From positions 1-43,560 of the forward strand of contig JACPRZ010000050.1 of the NCBI GenBank assembly GCA_016193485.1: 43,560 nt of DNA, in the 5' to 3' direction. The position numbers and the translations under genes were made by a program. Source of the DNA: Bacteroidota bacterium. Lineage in GTDB: Bacteria > Bacteroidota > Bacteroidia > JACPRZ01. Under the pieces are notes generated by a model that was given only the letters and a program-made list of their open reading frames with translations, was not told the origin of the DNA and did no database searches. Shown piece by piece: positions 1 to 9,326 of the stretch. Numbering within the stretch: position 1 is the first letter of the stretch; every line of letters starts with the position of its first letter.

Positions 1-1
1 A

Positions 2-3000
2 TCTGCGGGATACCCCCCCACGGTTGATACTCTTAATAAAACAAAATCGGTCGCGTGCCATGGGGAAGCCGTTAGTTTCACGGTAGTTTCTTCCGATCCG
101 GTTAATGACGGGTACTGGGACTGGGGCGATGGTTCGTTTTCTAATGGCGGACCCCCGGCAATACACAGTTTCCAGGATACCGGAACCCTGATCATCAGGT
201 TCACTCCGATGTATAACGGTTGTCCGGGACCGGATGTTTTTGATACTATTGTTATTCTTCCTCCCAAACCTATCTTTACTGCCAATCCGACTTTCATCTG
301 CCGCACACCGGCTACCGTTACATTCACAAACTTTTCCTGGGATGCCGATTCATGGTATTGGGATTTTGACGATGGAACTCCTGTTGATATATCATGGGAT
401 GCCGTTCACACCTATAATACACCGGGGCTCTATGATCCGCGCCTCGTTGTTGTAAATGGCAACGGGTGCAGGGACTCTCTGTATGCGCAGATCAGGATAC
501 CGCAACCCACCGCGGTATTTGCTGCAAACCCTACAGGCGGTTGTGTTCCCTTTGTAACTTCCTTCTCGCAATCATCCTTCACTTATCTTCCTCTCTATTC
601 AAACATAGTTTCCTGGAACTGGAACTTTGGCGATGGGACAAATTCAAGCCAGCAAATACCCCCCCCGCATACCTATTTTACGATGGATACCTTTACGGTT
701 ACTCTTATTGTAACCGATAATTACGGTTGTAAAGATACCCTGATAAAAACCGATTATATTAAAACGTACGGCAACCAGGCGAATTTTACAGGGACGCCCG
801 TTTCGGGGTGCGCACCTCTTGATGTAACCTTTACCGACCAGTCAACATCTTCTTCAGTCGTGATTTCATGGAACTGGTCTTTCGGGGACGGATCGCCCGC
901 AGGAACCACACAAAACCCCCTACATACCTATTCAAACCCCGGAAATTACAATGTTTCACTCGGTGTGACCGATGCGAACGGGTGCACAACCAATATGACC
1001 AAAACAGGTTTCCTGCTTGTAACAAAACCGCTTGCGCAATACACTCATCCGGTACAGGTCTGCCTTAATGAAAATGTTGTTTTTTCAAATACATCATCGG
1101 GGCTGGGAATTACTTACCTGTGGAATTTCGGTGACGGGGATACAAGTTCACAGAGAGACGTTATTCATTACTACAGCGATACAGGAACCTTTAACATTAC
1201 CCTGTTGATTACCGACACTGTCGGCTGCACCGATACGGGAATAAGTTCCATCCGGGTTAAACCGCTGCCCGTTGCCGCTTTCACGGTGGACAGCATTTTT
1301 ACCAAATGCCCCCCCCTTGTGGTCAAATTCACCGATCTTTCAACAATTGATAACGATACGATTAACGCATGGAAATGGGATTTTGGCGATGGTGTTCAGA
1401 ACTATGTGCAAAATCCCGTCCATACTTTTTCTTATCCCGACACTTTTGACATTTCCCTCATTGTGACCAGTTCCACCGGTTGCAGGGATACATTAATGAT
1501 CCCGGATATGGTAACCGTGAAAGGTCCGGTAGGCACTTTCACATTTGACCCCGACAGCGGGTGTTTCCCGCTTACCGTGGATTTTTCATCCGTTACAAGT
1601 TTGGTTGATGAGTACACCTGGGATTTTGGCGATGGGGTGATTGATACCGTTTCGGGTCCGACCGCTGTCCACACTTATCCGATACCGGGATTTCCTTTTC
1701 CCCAGTTATCCATCACCGATTCGCTTGGCTGCAAACTACCGGCTACCCCCCCCGTTCCTCCCTATATTCCGATTGACCAGGTCGTAGTGGATTTTGCGGT
1801 CGCTCCGCAAACCTTATGGACTCCTTTCTGCCCGCCCGATACAAATTGGTTTTATGATTCCTCCTATGTAATTAACGATTCATCGGTCATTGTTGGATGG
1901 CAGTGGGATTTCGGAGACGGTTTTTATGATTCCGTGCAGAATCCATGGCATGTGTACAGCGACACCGGAACTTTTTTAGCCACCCTTACCGCTACATCTT
2001 CCCTCGGATGTACCAACTCTATTAACCGTACAATAAAAATTATTCTTAATGATACCCTGGTGCTTAATGCAACCGATGGAGGTTCCATTCAGGTTTCCTG
2101 TTTTGGGTACAATGACGGTGAAGCGACAGTATCGCAGCAGGGAGGCACAGCGCCATTCACATATTTGTGGAGCGCATCAGCCGGCAGCCAGATAACCGCC
2201 ACCGCCACAGGTCTTTATTCCGGTAATCATAAAGTTACCATTACGGATACATGGGGTTGCAAGGACTCTATAACCATAACTGTAAATACTCCTGCACTGT
2301 TAACTGCCACTGCCACTGCTACTGCCGTTGCTTGTTATGCTGATTCCTCCGCCTCTGCCTTCGCCTCCGCCTCAGGTGGTACCCCCCCCTATGACTTCCA
2401 GTGGAGCAGTGGCCAGTTGGCAGTTAACAGTTTGCAATCAATAATTGATAGTATTCCGGCTGGAATATACATTGTAACCATTACCGATTCACTGGGCTGC
2501 GATACGATTGCATCAGTTACAGTTACCGAACCTCCCCAACTTACGGCCACTATCACGGTCAATGCCGCTTTGTGTTTTGGCGATTACTCCGGTTCTGCAT
2601 TCGCCACCGCGTCAGGCGGTACGCCACCTTATGATTTCCTGTGGAGCAACGGGAAGTGGACAATTGACAGTTTAGAGTCGACAATAGAAAATATACAAGC
2701 CGGGGTATACGGTGTAACCGTGACTGATTCACTGGGTTGCGATACCATTGGATCAGATACTGTTACCGAACCCACTTTGCTGACTGCCACTGCCACTGCT
2801 GCTGCCGCCTTGTGTTTCGGTGATTCCTCCGCCTCCGCCTTCGCTTCCGCCTCAGGCGGCACCCCCCCTTATGATTTCCTGTGGAGCAACGGGGAGTGGA
2901 CAGTTGACAGTTTGCAATCAATAATTGACACTATTACGGCAGGAATATATTCGGTTACAGTAACCGATTCATCGGGATGCGATACCAATGCATCGGTAGT

Positions 3001-6000
3001 GATCACAGAACCACCGGTTTTATCTTTTAGTGTCACGCAAACAAACGTTTCCTGCAACGGTGGCAGTGATGGAACAGCAACAGCAACATGTGCCGGTGGC
3101 AGCGGAACTTATACATATTTATGGAATGATCCGCCTCCGGCACAGGCAACGCAAACCGTTACCGGATTAACAGCCGGAACATGGAGTATAACCATTACCG
3201 ATTCCCTCGGATGCGATACTACGGCTGATGTTCTTATCACGGAACCTGCCGTTTTGAGCATAATTTTTACGCAAACAAATGTTTCCTGTACAGGGGGAAA
3301 TGACGCCACGGCAACGGCACAAGTCACGGGTGGCAGCGGCAATTATACCTGCGTATGGGATACTCCCCCCCCTGTACAGAATTCCCAGACGGCAACCGGA
3401 TTAACAGCCGGTACCTGGAATGTAACAGTTACGGATTCACTTGGGTGTGACACTTCAGCACCGGTTAGCATCACCGAACCCATGCCCGTCACTGCCGTTA
3501 CTGCCGAAACTGATGTTTCCTGCTATGGCGGAAGCGATGGTACGGCACTTGTGACTGTGACCGGAGGAAGCGGCACTTATACTTACGTCTGGAATGATCC
3601 GCCTCCTGTGCAAACTGATTCTGTAGCAACAGGTTTAAGTGCAGGAACATGGAGCGTGACCATCACCGACTCATTGGGATGCGACACCATAGTCACAGTC
3701 ACTATAACTGCCCCCCCCCTGCTTACCGCCACTGTCTCAGTAATAATGAATGTTTCCTGTTACGGAGGAAATACCGGTGAGGCAACCGCAAATCCTTCCG
3801 GGGGCAGCGGTGCCTATTCCTATTTATGGAACGATCCGCCTCCGGTTCAGATCATCCAAACGGCAACCGGTTTGCCGGCAGGAACATGGTTTGTCACAGT
3901 AACCGATTCACTGGGTTGCGATACAATTGTATCGGTAATAATCACGGAACCTCCTGTATTAGCATTCACTGTTACACAAACTGATGTCTCCTGCAATGGC
4001 GGAAGCGATGGGAGTGCGACAGCGGCAGTCACCGGTGGCACAGGTACTTATTCATTTGTATGGAACGATCCGCCTCCTGTCCAGGTAACTGCAACCGCTA
4101 CCGGGTTATCTGCCGGAACATGGAGCGTGACAATTACCGATTCTCTCGGTTGCGATACTGTTGCCGGTGTTATCATAACCGAACCTGCGATTTTGACCAT
4201 TACCGTAACGCAAACCGATGTTTCCTGTGAAGGCGGAAATGACGGCACTGCAACAGCGCAAGTCACAGGTGGCAGCGGTAATTATACTTATTCCTGGGAT
4301 GATCCCCCCCCCATTCAGATTTCTCAAACGGCAACCGGATTAACTGCCGGGACATGGAATGTAACCGTGAGTGATTCACTGGGCTGCGATACAACTGCAT
4401 CGGTAACAGTAACGGAACCGCCTGTACTGACTGCCACTGCCACTGCTACTGCCACCTTGTGTTTCGGTGATTCCTCCGCCTCCGCCTTTGCCTCCGCCTC
4501 AGGCGGCACCCCCCCTTATGACTTTCAATGGAGCAGCGGGCAGTGGGCAGTTGACAGTTTGCAATCAACAGTGGGCAACTTGCAAGAAGGAACTTATTAT
4601 GTTACCATTACCGACTCGCTTGGTTGTGATACAACTGCATCTGTTGTCGTGACGGAACCTGCACTGCTCACTGCAACTGCCGCTGCCACTGCCGTTACGT
4701 GTTATGGCGATTCCTCCGCCTCCGCTACCGCCTCCGCCTCTGGCGGCACCCCCCCTTATGACTTCCAGTGGAGCAATGGGCAGTGGACAATGAACAGTTT
4801 GCAATCATTGATTGATAGTATATCGGCCGGTATTTATACGGTTACCGTAACCGATTCGAATAATTGCGTGGCATACGATACTATAACCGTATCGGATTAT
4901 TCGCAATTGAATATCACTTTTGATATTAACGGCAGCGCTGATTCGGTTGGATGTTACGGTGTTCCGTCAACCGTTACTGCTGTAACAACAGGAAGCGCAC
5001 CGCCTTATACATATTCATGGAGCGATGGTTCGGTATTTATCACAGGGAATCCCATATCCGTTACACCCTATTGGGTACAAACCTGGACAGTGACAGTTAC
5101 TGATTCAGCGGGATGTACAACCGCTGAAGCAGTCAATCTCTATGTAAACTTCCTGCTTGTCAATGTAACAACTGACGATACCGTTTGTACCGGTGAATCC
5201 GTTACGGTTGAAGCGTTAACAACAGGCACATTACCATGGATAAATCCTTCCTATAATTATATTTGGAATACCTCCGCAACAACTCCTTCCGTCAACGTGG
5301 TGATCAATTCTGTTTCAACATTTATGGTTACAGTATCTGACGGCTGTTCCAGACCGGGTTCTGACACAATAACAATTATTCCGTATGCAAATCCCGGAAT
5401 CGGGATCAATGTAAATTCCACAGCGGGTTGTCCTCCGTTTGAAGTTGTATTTTCCGATACGGTTGACGACATTCCCGGTTCCCAGCATATTTGGTATTTC
5501 AGCGATGGCGGTTGGATAACCGGAAATCCCGCTGTCTATTCATTTAATAATACCGGATATTTTTTTACGTCCCTGACTGTTACATCTCCGGAAGGATGTT
5601 CATCATCGGCACTTTTTACTGATACGATAACGGTATACGCATTACCCACAGCATACTTTACAGCGGATCCGGTGATCACAAAGATCAATGATCCGATAGT
5701 AAATTTCACCAATCTCTCTTCGGTTAATCCTTTTATTCAGGATACAATCGCAGGTTATTTATGGGATTTTACAGATGGCGATACGAGTTATGCCATTAAC
5801 CCTTCACATTCCTTCCGTGATACCGGTACATTTAATGTTGTGCTGACTGTGATAACTCAATACGGTTGTACAGCGCAATATTCATTCGCAGTAAGGATCG
5901 ATCCCTTCATTGAAATCCGTATTCCCAGCGCTTTTACGCCAAACGCGGCCGGATCCTCAGGGGGGGTATATGATCCCCTGTCCTATGATAACGATGTATT

Positions 6001-6214
6001 TTACCCGATAACCAAATATGTTGCAGAATACCTGTTTCAGATTTTTAACCGGTGGGGCGAACTCATTTTTGAATCAACCGATCATGCTGTCGGATGGGAT
6101 GGCTATTACCGTAGCAAACTGTGCCAGCAGGATACGTATATGTGGAAACTTAAACTGAAATGGACGACCGGGGAAGAGTATTTTAAGGTGGGATCGGTGT
6201 TGTTGGTAAGGTAA
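2..6214 (+). CDS. Giant PKD / SprB-repeat surface adhesin with gliding-type T9SS C-terminal domain (5' end outside window)
   Basis: The frame is open from base 2, and residues upstream of the first internal Met (209) still read as a PKD domain (WDWGDG), so the gene starts before the window. About 2070 residues are visible. PKD domains with W-x-FGDG and HTY motifs fill roughly bases 2-2050. At least 12 SprB-like repeats of about 70 residues (C-x-GG-x-DG, then YLWNDPPP, then DSLGCD) occupy about 2060-4900. Further PKD-like units follow to about 5870. The C-terminus (about 5905-6214) has IPSAFTPN and FNRWGELIFES, the signature of the gliding motility-associated (type B) T9SS sorting domain. SprB-type proteins are surface adhesins exported by T9SS. 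The SprF-family gene downstream fits the usual sprB-sprF pairing. Repeats are very similar at DNA level and contain many poly-C tracts. The function as adhesin is inferred from the family. Confidence 0.93.
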   Translation, partial: SAGYPPTVDTLNKTKSVACHGEAVSFTVVSSDPVNDGYWDWGDGSFSNGGPPAIHSFQDTGTLIIRFTPMYNGCPGPDVFDTIVILPPKPIFTANPTFICRTPATVTFTNFSWDADSWYWDFDDGTPVDISWDAVHTYNTPGLYDPRLVVVNGNGCRDSLYAQIRIPQPTAVFAANPTGGCVPFVTSFSQSSFTYLPLYSNIVSWNWNFGDGTNSSQQIPPPHTYFTMDTFTVTLIVTDNYGCKDTLIKTDYIKTYGNQANFTGTPVSGCAPLDVTFTDQSTSSSVVISWNWSFGDGSPAGTTQNPLHTYSNPGNYNVSLGVTDANGCTTNMTKTGFLLVTKPLAQYTHPVQVCLNENVVFSNTSSGLGITYLWNFGDGDTSSQRDVIHYYSDTGTFNITLLITDTVGCTDTGISSIRVKPLPVAAFTVDSIFTKCPPLVVKFTDLSTIDNDTINAWKWDFGDGVQNYVQNPVHTFSYPDTFDISLIVTSSTGCRDTLMIPDMVTVKGPVGTFTFDPDSGCFPLTVDFSSVTSLVDEYTWDFGDGVIDTVSGPTAVHTYPIPGFPFPQLSITDSLGCKLPATPPVPPYIPIDQVVVDFAVAPQTLWTPFCPPDTNWFYDSSYVINDSSVIVGWQWDFGDGFYDSVQNPWHVYSDTGTFLATLTATSSLGCTNSINRTIKIILNDTLVLNATDGGSIQVSCFGYNDGEATVSQQGGTAPFTYLWSASAGSQITATATGLYSGNHKVTITDTWGCKDSITITVNTPALLTATATATAVACYADSSASAFASASGGTPPYDFQWSSGQLAVNSLQSIIDSIPAGIYIVTITDSLGCDTIASVTVTEPPQLTATITVNAALCFGDYSGSAFATASGGTPPYDFLWSNGKWTIDSLESTIENIQAGVYGVTVTDSLGCDTIGSDTVTEPTLLTATATAAAALCFGDSSASAFASASGGTPPYDFLWSNGEWTVDSLQSIIDTITAGIYSVTVTDSSGCDTNASVVITEPPVLSFSVTQTNVSCNGGSDGTATATCAGGSGTYTYLWNDPPPAQATQTVTGLTAGTWSITITDSLGCDTTADVLITEPAVLSIIFTQTNVSCTGGNDATATAQVTGGSGNYTCVWDTPPPVQNSQTATGLTAGTWNVTVTDSLGCDTSAPVSITEPMPVTAVTAETDVSCYGGSDGTALVTVTGGSGTYTYVWNDPPPVQTDSVATGLSAGTWSVTITDSLGCDTIVTVTITAPPLLTATVSVIMNVSCYGGNTGEATANPSGGSGAYSYLWNDPPPVQIIQTATGLPAGTWFVTVTDSLGCDTIVSVIITEPPVLAFTVTQTDVSCNGGSDGSATAAVTGGTGTYSFVWNDPPPVQVTATATGLSAGTWSVTITDSLGCDTVAGVIITEPAILTITVTQTDVSCEGGNDGTATAQVTGGSGNYTYSWDDPPPIQISQTATGLTAGTWNVTVSDSLGCDTTASVTVTEPPVLTATATATATLCFGDSSASAFASASGGTPPYDFQWSSGQWAVDSLQSTVGNLQEGTYYVTITDSLGCDTTASVVVTEPALLTATAAATAVTCYGDSSASATASASGGTPPYDFQWSNGQWTMNSLQSLIDSISAGIYTVTVTDSNNCVAYDTITVSDYSQLNITFDINGSADSVGCYGVPSTVTAVTTGSAPPYTYSWSDGSVFITGNPISVTPYWVQTWTVTVTDSAGCTTAEAVNLYVNFLLVNVTTDDTVCTGESVTVEALTTGTLPWINPSYNYIWNTSATTPSVNVVINSVSTFMVTVSDGCSRPGSDTITIIPYANPGIGINVNSTAGCPPFEVVFSDTVDDIPGSQHIWYFSDGGWITGNPAVYSFNNTGYFFTSLTVTSPEGCSSSALFTDTITVYALPTAYFTADPVITKINDPIVNFTNLSSVNPFIQDTIAGYLWDFTDGDTSYAINPSHSFRDTGTFNVVLTVITQYGCTAQYSFAVRIDPFIEIRIPSAFTPNAAGSSGGVYDPLSYDNDVFYPITKYVAEYLFQIFNRWGELIFESTDHAVGWDGYYRSKLCQQDTYMWKLKLKWTTGEEYFKVGSVLLVR

Positions 6215-6219
6215 GAGAA

Positions 6220-6389
6220 GACAGGGAACAGGAGACAGGGAACAGAAGACAGGGAACAGAAGACAGGGAACAGAAGACAGGGAACAGAAGACAGGGAACA
6301 GAAGACAGGGAACAGAAGACAGGGAACAGAAGACAGGGAACAGGAGACAGGGAACAGAAGACAGGGAAGACAGGGAACAGGAGACAAGG
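6220..6389. repeat. 14-bp minisatellite (GACAGGGAACAGAA)n
   Basis: GACAGGG recurs every 14 bp from 6220 to 6360 (11 starts), followed by a 9-bp-spaced copy at 6369 and degenerate copies at 6383 and 6399. The array starts six bases after the stop codon of the giant adhesin. On the minus strand it gives a long open frame of Leu/Phe/Pro/Cys/Ser repeats, which is an artefact of the repeat. Confidence 0.92.
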
Positions 6390-6461
6390 AGTCCGGGGGA
6401 CAGGGAGAATACGGAAACGGAAGAAATTGGGATATTGAGATATAAGATATCAAGAAAATAT

Positions 6462-6623
6462 GTTACTGTTCGGGTTGTATGATTATTTCTGCCACAAAGA
6501 CACCAAGACACGAAGTTTCACAAACCTGCCTGCCGGTAGGCAGGGATTTCTTCGTGTTTCTTTGTGACTTTGTGCCTTAGTGGCAAGTTTTTTTAGTTTT
6601 CTCATGAGTACCCGAACAGTAAC
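6462..6623. mobile_element. MITE with 14-bp perfect TIRs and 8-bp target duplication
   Basis: The ends are perfect inverted repeats: GTTACTGTTCGGGT at 6462-6475 and its reverse complement at 6610-6623. The direct repeat GAAAATAT flanks both sides (6454-6461 and 6624-6631), which is a target-site duplication. The interior is a long imperfect palindrome of ACAAAG/ACACGAAG type and holds a 20-bp CCTGCCTGCCG palindrome (6525-6544). There is no coding capacity. It shares the GTTACTnTTC terminus with the element at 12628-12776. The 8-bp duplication would fit several families, including IS66-like transposases; the mobilising family is a guess. Confidence 0.88.
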
Positions 6624-6657
6624 GAAAATATTTAACAAAACATTAACCTAAGACCAA

Positions 6658-7674
6658 TTGAAAACAAAAGCGCTGATAATATTGCTTTTTACTTTAAATG
6701 CCTACTCGCAGGAACCGCAGTTTTCCCAATTCAATTCCTTTCCGCTTTATCTGAATCCTGCTTTGACCGGGGTGACGCCCAATGACAGGACGGCTGTAAT
6801 TTACCGTGTTCAATGGATGGGTATCCCGGGTGCGTACCGGAGTTATGGATTTTCGTACGATAAAAACTGGATAAAGAAAAAAAGCGGGGTGGGATTGCTG
6901 CTGATGAAGGATGAAACATCATGGGGGGCATTTTCAACGCTTACTGCCGGAGGTCTTTATTCCTACCATTTGCAGATTGACAGGACAAAATCGCTGAGTT
7001 CAGGCGCAAGGGTATCTTATTTTCAGCAGAAATTAGTTCCTGAAAAGGTAACCTTTGCCGATCAACTGATCCGCAATGACGGAAGTCCCACCTATGAAGT
7101 ATTTGACAACCGGACGCATGCATTTGCCGATATTTCGTGGGGCTTCCATTTCTCAGATTACGATTCCCTGACCGATAAGGGTTATTATGCCGGCATTTCT
7201 CTTGACCACCTTAATTCCCCCCCAATAGCGTTTAATGAAAGCAAAGGATCTCAGCCGTGGAAATATTCCCTTCAAGGTGGTTTTTCTTCCCGGCTGACAA
7301 AAGACGTAAAAGACAAAACCACCAGTGCAATATCTTTTTCCTTCCTTTATAAAGCCCAGCGCAAGTGGGACCAGGCCGATTTTACCGCAAACTATACTTA
7401 CCGCACATTTGATGTGGGTTTATCTTACCGCGGCATTCCATTTTTCAAACGGTACAAACCGGATTATCCCAACCGCGATGCGGTCATTATCCTTGCCGGG
7501 TATCATAACGATTACATGCAGGTGAATTACTCATTTGATTTCACGGTCTCAAAACTCGGCATCAGCAACACGCTCGGCTCTCATGAGGTTTCGGTGGTGA
7601 ACAAATTTAAAATCCCGCAATCAAAGAAAAGCAAATACAAGAAGAAGTTGATAATGGCAACACCGAAGTTTTAA
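6658..7674 (+). CDS. PorP/SprF family outer-membrane protein (T9SS partner of the upstream adhesin)
   Basis: This 338-residue protein has a short Sec signal peptide (MKTKALIILLFTLNAYSQ) followed by EPQFSQFNSFPLYLNPALTG, the hallmark N-terminus of the PorP/SprF family. The rest alternates in a beta-barrel pattern with conserved segments such as GISLDHLNSP and a C-terminal FDFTVSKLG region. Family members bind and retain T9SS substrates at the outer membrane, and they usually lie directly downstream of the SprB-like gene they serve, as here. TTG at 6658 is the only start before an in-frame stop at 6649-6651, so the non-ATG start looks real. The MITE inserted about 35 bp upstream may affect its expression. 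Confidence 0.92.
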   Translation: MKTKALIILLFTLNAYSQEPQFSQFNSFPLYLNPALTGVTPNDRTAVIYRVQWMGIPGAYRSYGFSYDKNWIKKKSGVGLLLMKDETSWGAFSTLTAGGLYSYHLQIDRTKSLSSGARVSYFQQKLVPEKVTFADQLIRNDGSPTYEVFDNRTHAFADISWGFHFSDYDSLTDKGYYAGISLDHLNSPPIAFNESKGSQPWKYSLQGGFSSRLTKDVKDKTTSAISFSFLYKAQRKWDQADFTANYTYRTFDVGLSYRGIPFFKRYKPDYPNRDAVIILAGYHNDYMQVNYSFDFTVSKLGISNTLGSHEVSVVNKFKIPQSKKSKYKKKLIMATPKF

Positions 7675-7685
7675 GAAAAGATCCG

Positions 7686-7760
7686 GCTACACACCACCCC
7701 CCTTGGTCCCCCCTCATTGTAAAAGGAGAGGGGGGCGGAATTAGGTTGGGGGAGGTGAAG
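7686..7760. repeat. Imperfect intergenic palindrome, C-rich arm / G-rich arm
   Basis: The segment ACACCACCCCCCTTGG... is answered about 45 bp later by ...GTTGGGGGAGGTGAAG, with an inner CCCCCCTC/GAGGGGGG pair. It can form a long hairpin between the convergent sprF-like gene and the ars operon. It resembles C/G-rich intergenic repeats common in Bacteroidota genomes. There is no clear poly-T tract, so it is not called a terminator. The rest of 7675-7942 shows nothing recognisable. Confidence 0.6.
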
Positions 7761-7942
7761 CGGATAAATTGCGGTTTCATCAGCAAAATTTGCGTGAAAA
7801 TGGCCGGTAAAAACATTACCAAATAATTGTAGCGATCGCCAAAGGTGGGGGATAATTGATAAAAGATGTTGTTGCTCGTAATGATTGGATAATTTCCACC
7901 GGGTAAGTTTTTTAGAATAACAAGATGAAAATTAACTAATGC

Positions 7943-8161
7943 TCAAACAATAAAATAATTTGTCACAACAAGCCGTTCCCTATTACTAAGAGAAATAGTT
8001 TTTTCCTTTTGTTCTTTCCATTTCATTATTTCATTAGCAGTGGTTGAATCGGATGCAAATGCGAATGAATAATAAGGGGCATTGACTTCAATGATTTCTG
8101 AGTAGTGAGAATGATGATTGTCACCCTGAATTACGTAACTGATATAAACTTTTCGCTTCAT
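7943..8161 (-). CDS. Small hypothetical protein, last gene of the ars operon
   Basis: This 72-residue protein has no recognised family. It is hydrophilic, with no signal peptide and no cysteines. Visible features are [18 protein letters not shown] near the N-terminus and a Lys/Glu-rich middle (MKWKEQKEK). Its ATG overlaps the acr3 stop codon in ATGA (4-bp overlap), which argues for translational coupling and a real gene rather than a chance frame. Its position at the end of the arsenic operon suggests co-expression with the arsenite pump. Function is unknown. Confidence 0.6.
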   Translation of the reverse strand: MKRKVYISYVIQGDNHHSHYSEIIEVNAPYYSFAFASDSTTANEIMKWKEQKEKTISLSNRERLVVTNYFIV

Positions 8162-9219
8162 TGTTGCTGTATTTTATTGTTAGAAAATTTTTGTCGGAAT
8201 GACAGGGCGAATTTAACCAACAGAATCATAACAGGCACTTCAATCAAGGGACCGATTACTGTTGCAAACGCCTGTTGGGATGATATTCCGAAAATTGCAA
8301 CGGCAACCGCGATGGCAAGTTCAAAATCATTGCTCGCTGCGGTGAATGAAACGGCAACGGTTTGTTTGTATGTAGCATTCATTTTTTTTACAATGAAAAA
8401 AGTTGAAATCCACATCACAATAAAGTAAAGAGCAAGAGGAACAGCAATGAGTATAACATCAAATGGCCGTTCAATAATATACCCGCCTTCAAGCGAAAAC
8501 ATACCTGCCACGGTAAATAAAAGTGCAATGAGCGTTAATGGACTTATTGCAGGAACAAATTTTGTTTCAAACCATTCTTTCCCTTTTATTTTCAGCAGAA
8601 CAAACCGTGAGAACATTCCACCGAAAAATGGTATTCCGAGGTAAATAAGGACTGTTATTGCTGCATCAGTCATTGAGATATTTATATCTGCATTATTTGC
8701 AAAACCAAGTTTCGTGAGAAAAAATGTGATAAAGATGAAAATATATAACGCGTAAAACAACACCTGGAAAACGGCATTGAAAGCCACTAATCCCACCGCA
8801 AGTTCCCGGTCTCCTTCGGCAAGGTCGTTCCATACAATTACCATCGCAATGCATCGGGCAAGTCCGACCAATATCAAACCGACCATATATTGAGGATAGT
8901 TGTGCAGAAAAATTATTGCAAGCACAAACATCACAAGCGGACCGATGAGCCAATTCTGGAGGAGAGAAAAAGCCAGAAGTTTTTTATGCGCGAGCACTTT
9001 GCCCATTTCTTCGTATTTCACTTTTGCCAATGGAGGATACATCATCAGGATCAGACCGATGGCAATCGGAATATTTGTTGTGCCGCTTTGAAAACCGCTG
9101 ATGAAATTTTCTGTGCCAGGAATAAAATAACCTATTGCCACCCCGGCAGCCATCGCCAGAAAAATCCACAGGGTGAGAAATCTGTCAATAAATTTTAACC
9201 GTTTTGTATTGCCCCTCAT
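8158..9219 (-). CDS. acr3: ACR3-family arsenite efflux permease
   Basis: The protein has 353 residues from the ATG at 9219. A longer frame opens at a TTG (9276), but its first 19 codons overlap the arsC remnant in another frame, so ATG is preferred. It has about ten hydrophobic segments and the ACR3 hallmark [19 protein letters not shown], in which Cys123 corresponds to the essential membrane-embedded cysteine of the family. [10 protein letters not shown] and a late [17 protein letters not shown] segment also match. ACR3 exports arsenite from the cytoplasm using the proton motive force. It sits downstream of arsM and an arsC stump, and its stop overlaps the next start. Confidence 0.95.
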   Translation of the reverse strand: MRGNTKRLKFIDRFLTLWIFLAMAAGVAIGYFIPGTENFISGFQSGTTNIPIAIGLILMMYPPLAKVKYEEMGKVLAHKKLLAFSLLQNWLIGPLVMFVLAIIFLHNYPQYMVGLILVGLARCIAMVIVWNDLAEGDRELAVGLVAFNAVFQVLFYALYIFIFITFFLTKLGFANNADINISMTDAAITVLIYLGIPFFGGMFSRFVLLKIKGKEWFETKFVPAISPLTLIALLFTVAGMFSLEGGYIIERPFDVILIAVPLALYFIVMWISTFFIVKKMNATYKQTVAVSFTAASNDFELAIAVAVAIFGISSQQAFATVIGPLIEVPVMILLVKFALSFRQKFSNNKIQQQ

Positions 9220-9221
9220 AA

Positions 9222-9311
9222 TCAACTGATGTTTCGTTGATTGCTCAAATACCCTTCTGCCATTTGGCTGCGGCAACTGTTGCCTGTGCAGAGAATTAAT
9301 ATGTTTTTCAT
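9222..9311 (-). pseudogene. arsC remnant: first 29 codons of a thioredoxin-type arsenate reductase
   Basis: Reading from the ATG at 9311 gives [20 protein letters not shown] followed by nine residues and a TGA at 9224-9222. The [13 protein letters not shown] block is the CX5R phosphate/arsenate-binding loop of ArsC in the low-molecular-weight phosphatase fold. The normal protein is about 130-140 residues and needs two further C-terminal cysteines, which are absent here. The stop lies two bases before the acr3 start. A deletion that removed most of arsC and joined its 5' end to acr3 explains this best. It may still be translated as a leader peptide. Confidence 0.82.
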
Positions 9312-9326
9312 GTAAATTTATTTGCT

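Noticed and set aside
6220..6389. CRISPR-like repeats
   Set aside because: The units are 14 bp with no spacers, so this is a minisatellite; no cas gene is present.
6074..6511. Minus-strand open frames of repeated Leu-Phe-Pro-Val-Cys-Ser units
   Set aside because: They are a translation of the 14-bp minisatellite and overlap the end of the adhesin; no family or start site supports a protein.
9220..9276. N-terminal extension of acr3 from a TTG at 9276
   Set aside because: This stretch is the arsC stump read in a different frame; family members start near the ATG at 9219.
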